Shown one piece after another: positions 29,001 through 41,000 of a stretch of 64,000 nt of DNA. The notes below the pieces were generated by a model. The model was not told the DNA's origin. It made no database searches and saw nothing but the letters and a program-made list of their open reading frames with translations. Every line of letters starts with the position of its first letter. Position 1 is the first letter of the stretch. The DNA comes from Branchiostoma floridae (Eukaryota > Chordata > Leptocardii > Amphioxiformes > Branchiostomatidae). Made by a program: the position numbers and the translations under genes. Where the stretch lies: assembly GCF_000003815.2 (NCBI RefSeq), contig NC_049981.1, positions 30,322,760-30,386,759 on the forward strand, in the 5' to 3' direction.

Positions 29001-32000
29001 CCAACATTTGTAAATGGGTTGGATACATATTCGAAATGCTTCATCTTATTAACTGCCTCCTGCACTGCCTCATCACAGTAGATGGACTCCTGTTTATAGT
29101 CTGTAATGTGAAGACCGCCTATGGAACATACCCTACTCAAGGCCACATACGCCATACCTGATGCAAAAATATTTTTCATGGAGACAACTACTTCAGGAAC
29201 TGTCATGCCCTGTACTTTGTGTACTGTGCAGGCCCAGGCTAGCTTGATAGGAATTTGGTAGCGTTTGACTTTACTTAATTTCTTCAAGTTGTCCTCAATC
29301 TGACGAATCGGAACTGAATTCTCTGGTAGACTACTGGGAACTGCACTTTTTTCTCTTTCAAGCACACCTGCCTTTGGATTATCAAACTTCACAAAGACAG
29401 TTGCACCATCACTTGCATCTTGCTGGCCACCTGTTACACCTGTCACTGTTCCAAATGCACCGTTAACTAGACCATCCTCAACATTGACATTTCTACAAAG
29501 CATGACACGAGCACCAATCCCAACTTTGACCACATCAAGGAGGTCGTCTTTATCTCCTTGTGCATGAGGTCGTCTTGTCATTGAACCTGTTGTGGGATCT
29601 TTGACAAAATCGGAGGCTTCAAAACATGTAACATCTGAACACCTGAGATTCAACATCTTGTCATTATAATCTACAACAGCTTTATTGGTGGAAAAGATGT
29701 GAAGTGCATCCTTAGGATAATCATTTGATGCAAAGTCTGTAGATAACACCCTTGATGATAGAGTTTTGTCATCTTCATCAGAAAGTTTGTCTTTTTTTCT
29801 CTTTACCCTCATTCTATTCAAAAGGTTTGCAAAGGCAGCATCATCCTTCTGTCTCATGATTTCCTGAAGTTCAACAACTTCAAAGATTGGATTCCACAAG
29901 TCAATGAAATCTTTTCCCCTGTAGAGACTTTGTCCCCTGACTGGAGGGATCTGATACATGTCACCTACTGCCAAGATGCTCACATTTCCAAAGTTTGCAC
30001 TTGACCTTGACTGGGTCAGCTGACCCAATCTACCATGAATGGAAGACATGAGCTTCATGTCGACCATCGATACTTCATCTACAATCACAATTTTGAGGCT
30101 TTCATACTGCGCACGCAAAGTGTTAAGGGTACTTTCAGACAAGGGCTGATACGTCTTCGTAACACACATCAGATGAAAGGCATGGTGGACAGTGCTCCCA
30201 CCGATATTGAATGCAGCAGTTCCTGTGGGTGCCGTAAGAAGGACAGAGACCTTGTCAGGGTTTTCTTGTGCCTTTCCTAGTAACCTGGTAGCCTCATAAT
30301 ATATGCATTTTATGAGATGGCTCTTTCCAGTCCCCGCACCACCCGTCACAAAAATATGAAAGGGATCTGGTCGCTTTCCCTGTGCAGTTTCCATACACCA
30401 ATTCCTTACAAAATAGAAGACCCCCTGTTGCATTGGGTTGAGTGACTGCATCATGGGGACCGCAGTTTTATACTGGATCTTTGTCTGGCAGGCTTCTAGG
30501 GTAAAGCTTCTTTCTTTTGATTTGTCAGTTGTCGCTAGGTCAGGAATGTCATCCTCAGTGCCCTCAATAACCCCATCCACTTCATTTTCTCCCCTCTTAT
30601 CTAGACAATCAAGTCTTTCTTGTTCCACTTCGGGGAAGATCTGGGCCCAAACATCTTCTAGATTACCATCTTCCGCGTCTTTACGAGCCTGCTCAAGTTC
30701 CTCAACATTTTGCTCAAATTTACGCCTATTCCCATTCACAATGACATTTACTCTATCCTCCCTGTCTGATATGGGAGCAAAGCCATTCGAGTAGAATTCT
30801 TCATACTTGGCATATTGTGGTGGTTTCAACTGTGCATCATGGTAGTGTGGCAAGTACAACTTGAGCAATGTCAAGTAGAATCGCTCTGGCTCTTTCTTTT
30901 TATTAAATTTGGCAAAGCGGATGACGGCTGGATCAGATCTTGTACGTTTTTGTACAGCCCCGTAATTATCCCTCAACACATGCCTTGCTTTCCCTCTGGA
31001 AGACTGCTGAGCATTTTCTTGCTGGCCTGAACAAGAAACGACGCGATACTCGGAGACAAATTCTGCAGCACACATTGATCGGAAAGGTTCTTCTTGTGGC
31101 CTCGCCTTGTACCGATCCATAATGCTCGGCATCCAGATGTTTTCTTCATCACCGTTTCCCTCGCTTGCAAGCTTCTGAATGTCGGCCAAAGGTTTTGACA
31201 AGCGATTAGCTTGTTCATCTGTTGGAATGAATGTGACTTGTCTTGAGCACTCCTTCAAGTTCAGGCTACAGACACGATAGACAGCCTCCTGGGCACTCAC
31301 TTCCCTGTGGTGAAGGTAGGCATTGCCAACTTTTCTCATTTCTGTCAGTACATCCTCGTTGCCTTCCCTTGCCTCTTTCTGAGCCTGTTTGAGCAGCTTT
31401 CCCATTTCTCTTTCTGCTTTGCTGATATATGATACTATGTACTTGACACAACTGTACGCATCGAGAACATATTGGATGTCCATGTTCGCGTTCCAAGCTC
31501 GGAGCAGATGTGGATTGAAATTGTTCACCCACATGTCCTTTGGCTCGCGTCTGAGGAATACTTGCTTCCTGTTTGCAATCAAGTTCAAAGCGTCACAGAC
31601 CTGTGCAGTGGTGAGATTGGCCTCCTTGAGAACGTCCTCAGTGGAGCACTTCTCTGGCTCTGTTTTCTTGTCCAACACATCCCAGAATTTTTTCAGGTCA
31701 GATTCGGCTTGCTTCTTCCTTCCAGCAATGGATGCTGATTCTTCATCGGTCAGGTCCTGTAGGGAGACAGGGCTGCACAGAAATGTCTGATTCACTGGAG
31801 GCTTAGGGAATCCAAACCTACAGATCTTGCCACCTTTCTTGCATGACGATGTATGACCCTTTCGGTGCATTTGAACCTGGCTAACTATGTCAAATAACTC
31901 CTTATCTGTTTCTGAGTTTGGCAGCTGACAGCACACATATCTGTCCACAAAAGAGCAGATCTCTTCTTCAGAATTTACACCCAATTTTGGTGCATCTTTC

Positions 32001-35000
32001 ACCCAAAACAAACAATGGATATGGGGTGAGCCCCTTTGCTGGAATTCAGTCCTCGTGAACGTGTCTATGACCTCGCCAATTGGCTGCGATGGAGATTTAA
32101 TGAGGTGTTTGAAAAACAGCTTGACTCTGCGATCAAACATGCGAGCAGCTGTGACAGGATTACTCTTCAAAATGTCACAACGCTCTTCCCACGACAAGTC
32201 GCTTACTGGTACTGTGCCATGATCTTGTCGAATCGCCTCTAACACTTCTGGCCAGCGCAAATCTGCAGCAGAAAACGTAGCAAACCACGTGGGAATTCCC
32301 AGCTGTCTTATCATTGCATACAATTCATTTAGCGCCTTGTCCCAGAACTGCGGAGTACCCCTGACTGGCTGAAGGAAGCGATAGCCTTCATCTGACTTAA
32401 GTATAGCCTGTAAGTCCTCTTTGTTTGACAACATACCAGCAGATATTTTACGGCCGCCACTTGTCGTAGGCGAACCTTTGCGCATAGATATGGAAATATT
32501 CGACTGTATGAAGCGCAACTCTGTTACGTATTGTGCAAAGAATATGTAGTTAGTGTCGCTTGCAAACCGCGTATCTGCACCCATAAGGCGTGCCTTGAAG
32601 TACTTGCTGGGCGTAATACTTACATCACGATCAACATTAAAAGAAAACTTTCCAGTAGGGAATTGAACAGGGAAGGACATTGCCTCTCCCCCAACCTCCT
32701 GGAACACAGAAATTGGTTTGCTCCCTTCTCCTGGAGCCACACACATGACGCGTTCATCGTGGTGGTCAAGAAAATCCTGTCCTATATCTACTGGCTGGAG
32801 GCAAGTGTCATGTGGCAGTCCCCGCAAGCGGCTGTCTAGTTCCTCTTCCTCGCTCAGAGCTGCTTCTTCCATGGTTTCTTCCTCGCTCAGAGTTGCTTCT
32901 TCCACAGTTTCTTCCTTGCTCAGAGCTGCTTCTTCCATGGTTTCTTCCTCGCTCAGAGTTGCTTCTTCCACAGTTTCTTCCTTGCTCAGAGCTGCTTCTT
33001 CCACAGTTTCTTCCTTGCTCAGAGCTGCTTCTTCCACAGTTTCTTCCTCACTCAGAGCTGCTTCTTCCATGGTTTCTTCCTCGCTCAGAGCTGCTTCTTC
33101 CACAGTTTCTTCCTTGCTCCGAGCTGCTTCTTCCATGGTTTCTTCCCTGCTCTGAGCTGCTTCTTCCACAGTTTCTTCCTCACTNNNNNNNNNNNNNNNN
33201 NNNNNNNNNNNNNNNNNNNNNNNNNNNNNNNNNNNNNNNNNNNNNNNNNNNNNNNNNNNNNNNNNNNNNNNNNNNNNNNNNNNNAGAGCTGCTACTTCCA
33301 TGGCTTCTTCCTCATTTACCTGTTGAATAACGTTGTCTGTTTCATCATCTTCCATATCATTCCTAGTTGGCCCTTCCATATGATCCCCCTCTGCAGTGAC
33401 AGACTCGCGGTGCTCAGGAGCTGTATGAACTTCTAAGGTGCCATTCCCTCCTTGTTCAGCATCAGATGGTTCAACAAGGCCTCCTTCTTCATTCCAAGAA
33501 GTAGCCCAGTCTGCATCGATAGACGTACTGCTGTAATGTTCATTATTTTCAACAAGATACTTCAAAGCAACATCAACCTTCAATGGACTGATTTGTCTAT
33601 ACATGTGATGCCCACTGTACTGTAGCTTCCTCTTAAGTTTCACCTTGATTAACTGAGCTTCTGAAGGCATTCTGGGAAGGATTGCATGTGTTTCACTTAC
33701 ATCTGCTGGGACACACACTACTGGGCCAACAACACCTTTCTGACCCCCTTTCGGGAGAGCTGCAACTTTCATGAATGGTATTCTCTTGGCTATCAGTTGG
33801 GACTCCAGAGTATTGAGACTTTTCAGCTCAGGGGGTATTTCTGGGACCTTCATCTTATTACTCTGGGCCTCGTATGGAATTGTCTTTTTATCTATCATGT
33901 GCCTATGACAACAGTGACATATCCACTCTTTGCCCCTAGATGACTTAGCTATGGGACACGCATGTGGGCTGCAGTCCACGTTGCATTGATGTACATACGT
34001 ACCTGTAAGACAGTGCTTAACAGCCTGAACATACCTTGATTTTTTACCATCACGATGACAGATTACGACTTGATTGCGAAACAAAAGCCTGTGACATACA
34101 GTGCAAACATATTCTGGTCCCTCTTTGCATTCCATCTGGAACTGTTCAATGTCCTTATTGACATCCGCTAAATTCTGCTTCTTCTGTCTGTTAATCTGCA
34201 CATTTCTTTTTTTCTGCTGGGCATAGTCATCATCAGTGTGATAGCGCTCCAGCGCTCGCTCCTGCTCCCTTTCGCGCTTCTGCTGGGCATAGTCATCATC
34301 AGTGTGATAGCGCTCCAGCGCTCGCTCCTGCTCCCTTTCGCGCTTCTGCTGGGCATAGTCGTCATCAGTGTGATAGCGCTCCAGCGCTCGCTCCTGCTCC
34401 CTTTTGCGCTTCTGCTTGGCATAGTCGTCATCAGTGTGATAGCGCTCCAGCGCTTGCTCCTGCTCCCTTTTGCGCTTCTGCTTGGCATAGTCGTCATCAG
34501 TGTGATAGCGCTCCAGCGCTTGTTCCCGCGCTATGTCTCGCTTCTCCTGGGCGTGCTGTTTATCTATGCTATATCGTGTCTTCTTTCCATCCCGTTGGGC
34601 CTTGGCATATTTCGGATCCTCCTGGTACCGTTTCCTTTCTCGGTCTCGTCTGGCCCTTTTCCGGTCGTCGTCATCATTATTGGCATTCAGTACAGTCTTT
34701 CTCTTGATGCAGGCAACTTGTGAGACTTCTGTAGTTTCCTCTCTGTGGTGCCGTGACATACTCCTTGTCTGTCTTTTGCTGAAAACTGTTGCAACAACAT
34801 CAAAATGGTTTCCATTCGTATGTTGCATGTATATAGCATTTCTACCTTCTAACATGCTTGTATTACTCTCACACCATGGGTACTTCATCCATTCCCACTT
34901 ATAGCCATGCTTACCGTACACAAAGATGCGTCTTCCCAGTAGTGAAGACATCGCATTTATTTCTACCTGTGTGGCCCATGCTTCAAGATCTGCTGGATGA

Positions 35001-38000
35001 CGATTCTGCATGCTTCGACCATCACGAGACAGGTACTGGTCCATGGTTTTTTCAGGGTGCTCGAACGCCAACCAAGGCCTGTAAACATCTTCAGACAATG
35101 TTGACATATATTCAACTGTACGCTGTCTTAATACATCATGATAGTCTTGGGTGCCACAAATAAGGTAACTAATAGCTCTATAGAAACAATTACCATCCCC
35201 AATAATTCTGATGGGACTGATTGGTGCCTCCAAAGGAACATTCCTTTCCTGAATATTGAGATATCGATGAACAGAAAGGTTCAACTGGCCTGCTAGTTGC
35301 AATTGATCATTTTGTGTGAAGGGATTGAATGTGAACTCGCTATCCTTCCACTCCCCTGTTACCTCTACTTCCTTTGGATCAGCTGGCTCCAGCCCAGTTA
35401 CCTGTAATTGCTGCTTGTCATCTAGGTCCTGTCCTGCTACTTCTATTTCCTGTTCATTAGCTGGCTCCTGTCCTCTTACCTCCACTTCCTGCTCATTAGC
35501 TGGCTCCTGTCCTCTTACCTCCACTTCCTGCTCATTAGCTGGCACCTGACCTCTTACCTCCACTTCCTGCTCATCAGCTGGCTTCTGCCCTCTTAGTCTT
35601 ACCTCCAATTCCTGCTTACCAGCTGTCTTTGTTTCCTGTTGTCCCTTCCAGGCATTCAGCCTCATCAATTCAATATTACAAATATGAGAGTGTAGCAGCA
35701 GTTCTTTGAGACATTAGTACTTATATTTAGTTACTAGACATTGAGTCAACATTATGAAGCCTTCAACTTTAAAGANNNNNNNNNNNNNNNNNNNNNNNNN
35801 NNNNNNNNNNNNNNNNNNNNNNNNNNNNNNNNNNNNNNNNNNNNNNNNNNNNNNNNNNNNNNNNNNNNNNNNNNNNNNNNNNNNNNNNNNNNNNNNNNNN
35901 NNNNNNNNNNNNNNNNNNNNNNNNNNNNNNNNNNNNNNNNNNNNNNNNNNNNNNNNNNNNNNNNNNNNNNNNNNNNNNNNNNNNNNNNNNNNNNNNNNNN
36001 NNNNNNNNNNNNNNNNNNNNNNNNNNNNNNNNNNNNNNNNNNNNNNNNNNNNNNNNNNNNNNNNNNNNNNNNNNNNNNNNNNNNNNNNNNNNNNNNNNNN
36101 NNNNNNNNNNNNNNNNNNNNNNNNNNNNNNNNNNNNNNNNNNNNNNNNNNNNNNNNNNNNNNNNNNNNNNNNNNNNNNNNNNNNNNNNNNNNNNNNNNNN
36201 NNNNNNNNNNNNNNNNNNNNNNNNNNNNNNNNNNNNNNNNNNNNNNNNNNNNNNNNNNNNNNNNNNNNNNNNNNNNNNNNNNNNNNNNNNNNNNNNNNNN
36301 NNNNNNNNNNNNNNNNNNNNNNNNNNNNNNNNNNNNNNNNNNNNNNNNNNNNNNNNNNNNNNNNNNNNNNNNNNNNNNNNNNNNNNNNNNNNNNNNNNNN
36401 NNNNNNNNNNNNNNNNNNNNNNNNNNNNNNNNNNNNNNNNNNNNNNNNNNNNNNNNNNNNNNNNNNNNNNNNNNNNNNNNNNNNNNNNNNNNNNNAACAA
36501 TCCATTTTCCCGCTACCGCAACATTAAGTCCCCGCAAACAGCGACCTTACCTTTCACATATTATCTACAAAGTAGAATTTCTGTTGCCGGCTTGCTGCAC
36601 ATGCGTTCTGATCTCTGTGTGAGAGGGCTTTTGTGCAAATGGCTTATTGTAACAACAGCGCCATTTATGTTACAAGTGTGCACTGACTCAAAGACGACCA
36701 CACTGTGCCAGTGTCAGGTTTATAGTATACAACATTCAACATGAAACAAATTATGGCTATGATGACCCCTGGCATAACTATGGGCTGGAATAACATAGGT
36801 TTCACAAACCAACTTCAACCAACCAACATTGGTGGCAAAGTATAACATTCTTGCTTGCAGTTTTGCTAAATGCCCCAAAACATGGCATAGATATGTGTAC
36901 GGCATTTCACTTCTTACATCAACCATGCAGTAAGCAGCATATAATGAACGAACGAAAAATTATTATTCGGTTAACCTTGTGAAACTATTTGCCCCCCTCC
37001 CCACAGAAAAATATGTGGACGTCCTCACGACCAAAATAAAATATTCAGTTACCGTCAACAAACAGAATTATGCACAAAACACCATGACATCTCGTGTGAA
37101 ATTATTGGAGCAGAGTTTGCAAGTATAGCTGCTCGTAATTTTACGTGAAAATTATTTACACATAATCCAAAGGACGGCACCTAAATTCGTCCTGACTGCA
37201 TCAAAACGTAAGAGTTAAGAGATGTTTCCACGGAAATAAACAAACTCGCAAGTAAATCATTATTCAACAGAAATATGGAAAGACGCAAGTAACGTCTAGG
37301 AATATTTTTTTGTCAATTGTTTTTGACAGCAAACGGAGAGGTTTACACAATGACGACAGCGCGCCAGTGCTCGTTAGCACTTGCCCGCGGTTTTGCACGT
37401 ACCAAGGACGTACTGACGAATTTCACAAACGAAAACACCTTTCAAAGTACAATAACAACGGAGTGGACAATGGAAGGATAGCCATTTCTTACCTTATGAT
37501 GTTCTGCCACCGATGACAACCAAAATTGGGTAGAAACTGACGTAAAAAAGCGCAGAAAATTCGAGGAACTCCGAAGCTGCACTTGCCGTCTAGTTCACGC
37601 AACACAATCTTGCATACATGTGACGCAGGACGAGTCCAAGTAGCTGGGTTGGAATGTTCAAGAAGCTCTGTACAAATATGTCAGACCTGAAGGTTTCATT
37701 CCGTATATCTATCATTGTGTTACTGTATGATAAATATGTTTCAAAACAATGCACATATTATCTTCTTATATTCTTTGCAGTACCTTTTATTGAGTAACAT
37801 AGATTTCCAAATCCTCCCAAACATGAATGGTTTCGTCTACATATACACGTGACAATATTAGCCAATCAGCTTCAGTTTTGGAAATTCGCGGTTTGCTTGA
37901 GAAGTGTTGTGTCATTGGTTGCTTTGATACCAATTGCCGACGAAGTGTTTCTTTCTCTTCGCTGATTGGCTGGCGGCACAATTCAATTAATTAGCAGACA

Positions 38001-41000
38001 GACACCTGTCACCTGTCGCCCAGGGCTGGAGTTATTGGGGTCACTGGAGTTCACGGCAGGAGGCCAAAAGAAAGCCAATTTACCCTCAGAAAAGTGCTGA
38101 AATTAAGCATTTTAAAGTAGTTTATGCCAGAAATTTTACTTGGATCATTTTACCAACTATCTAATGCCTATTTACACCAAATTTCAGGCCACTCCATTGT
38201 ACGACCAGGGTACAGGGGGCCAAAATATACCGTTTTGGTCAAAACATGACCTTTAAACCTCAATAAAATCATTTTAGAGGCAGATATGAAAAAACTGAGA
38301 AAAACACATCTAGGTATTGGCCTATTCTACCCCTGTGCCAAATTTCAGGTCATTCGGTCCAGGAACGGCGGAGATGAATCACTTTGAAGATTTGACAGGA
38401 GAAAGAAAGAAAGAAAGAAACATTACGAATACAATATATTTCACCATACTATGTATGGCTGAAATATAAAAAACAATGATTGATTAATCTAGGCTTATAG
38501 GCTACCCAACAATGAGTGGGATGGAAAAAATCAAAGACAGCCCTGGAAAACATGGAAACTTGAAGTGTCAATCATGAAAATACAAGACCACATCAAAATA
38601 TACAAACTTACCATAGAACTCAGTCTTGCCCAGCTCCTTAGCCCAGTAGCTGGCCAGGACTGTATGTGCTGACCCTGTTACTGGGTCTTCTGGCAGACCG
38701 CTCCAGGGGTCAAAGAAACGAGAGACAAAGTCATACTGGACTCCCTCATCATCAACACAACCATTCTCCAGGCTTCCTGAAATTATGAAATTATGACCAT
38801 CAACTGGAATTGTAGTGCAATGAAAGTTAGAAAAGATATGCATTGAATTTCATCCCTGTCAATAAAGGTGGTTTATTTATGAGAATTCTTAACAAATTTT
38901 CATCCCATGTAAGAGAAATCCTTCATGAACATCTTTTAGACATACCTTTCAATGTGACTATAACTCCTCTTATCTCTTCTTGGTGGGCAGCCATCATGCC
39001 TTGGATGTCTGGTGTCATCTTCTCAAACTGTTCTCTGTAAAGGTACAAAGGAACTAAAGTCTGTATGCTATTTGTGAACCAAGAACATACAAAATACACA
39101 CTTGTATACCAAACTGCAGAACTGGTATAAAATAGGTCACATATAGGGTAGGAAGGAATAACAGATCTGACTGACCTTGTGATGCTGTCAGGTATCCTGA
39201 TCAGCAGGTCCCCTCCAACGGAACTACAGAAGCGGACTTCTTGAACAGGGAAGGAGCCAATGGTAGCCTGACGGGGAACATCACAATTCGGGGAAGTCAG
39301 ATCAATATGACTCAATCTCCATTTTTTTCCAGTCTATTATGTAGATATTGCAGTATAAATGTGGGTATACGTTTTGATCAATACATATTAGGTAAACATA
39401 ATTCCTTGGTGAAAAATACCCATTTGGCCCTATGCTTACTTAGACTGAAAGAATCTTAAATAGTAATCTTAAATAGTATCTACTTGTAGTGATGCTGAAG
39501 AAGAGTATAGATGTCACTTGAAATATATAACTCGTTGAGTGAACAATAGCTACAGAGACAATTACCAAGATAGGCAGGCTCAAAGCAGTAAAATGTCGGT
39601 CACTGAACAAAATGGTAAGTTGACGAACCTTTATTAAGTCCTTGTATTTTCCACCATCCTACAAAAGAAAACAAAACATCATTTAAGAGGAAAATCATTC
39701 AATGTTGTTGCTTATCCTGTTTAATATAAAATGATAATTTTTTGTACTTAAGATTTTCCTGCCTTAGGGACTACATGTTGCATTTTTTGTGTCAATGAGG
39801 AAGACTATTGATGTATGAGAGTTATTAATGGCCAATCAATCTGACAGAGATCCCTTGATTCCAACCAAGTATACAAAACACTTTTGTAAACATTTTGTAA
39901 ACAAAATTGTGTTCCAGTGCTTAAGTGTGACAGCACTGGTGTTCCCACCTGAGGCTGTGACTTATTTTCAGGCAGGTCCAGTGAGATGAAATCTCCCTCC
40001 CTCCTGGCAAACAGGTCTCCACTCAGGGTCTGGAAGGTCAGCTGGGAACTGGGGTTTTCTATATTCATGAGGGAGCAGAAATACCAGAAGCCTTGTAGTG
40101 TAGCCTACTTTTAAGTCAGCTTATGAAATGAAGTGAGAATATTTTGTATTAACATTTTATGGCACTCCAAACTTGAAGGTTGCACCAGTTTTAAGGACTA
40201 TAGTTTGTTTCCTTTCGATTCATCATACTGTGTCAACTACATGGCATTGCCAAAACTACATTGCCAAAAAGAAGCTGTGTTGACTCACTGATGACATAGA
40301 AGAGAGCACCAGCTGATGCCAGAGTGGCATGGCCACACAGGAGCATTTCACTCACAGGGGTGAACCATCGCAATCTGAATACAGAACCTGCAAAATGGAG
40401 AATGGTGGGGCAAAACAGACTTTCATATATTACCTTTAAACCATTACAGACAGTGTGTGTGACCAGCCCATATGACACCAAAAAAAAAAAAAAAAACACG
40501 TAAACCTGAGTACAGTTCGTCCAATAGTATCATTACTTACTAGTACAATGTATAGTTATATGATAAATTATGGTTTAAAACCATTCTTTGGCACTGAGCT
40601 GACCTATGTAGTAGATTAATATTACTGTTATACAGATGGTATTACAAAATTATTTTGGCGACACCTCAGAGGTAGGGGCATTTTTTTGTATTTTGAACGT
40701 GTCTACGTGTACATTGAATAACCAGCCTTACTGGAGATGAAGTCATCCTGAGGTGACAGTTTACAGATGAAGGCAGTCTCAGACTGGTTCATCTCAGCCG
40801 CAATCTTCTGTAGATGGTCATCAGTTAGCTCCTGTGGCTCAGGAATGGATCAGAATGGGACGTTTGCTGTGCAGTCAATTTTTTTTACTGAACAGGTTAG
40901 ATTAAAAGATCAATTTTGAGGAACTTGTCTCTCTTCTTCTTAAGGTTCCGATTTGGAATAAATTTTGACACTACAAAAATGGAGCCGAACAATAAGCAAA

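Larger units (their letters stand above)
27261..35775 (-). mobile_element. Helentron (Helitron2-like) rolling-circle transposon
   Basis: The element comprises the 2,456-codon Rep-helicase frame plus, on its 3' side, two minisatellites. Neither terminus could be fixed. The 5' end probably lies in or beyond the 720-base gap starting at 35776, and the 3' end is at or left of 27261. The extent given is therefore minimal on one side and provisional on the other. It sits in PKG intron 1, in the same orientation as the host gene. Confidence 0.75.

Noticed and set aside
32718-33330. Plus-strand Ser/Leu/Pro-rich repetitive frames
   Set aside because: Antisense shadows of the [10 protein letters not shown] coding repeat in the Helentron.
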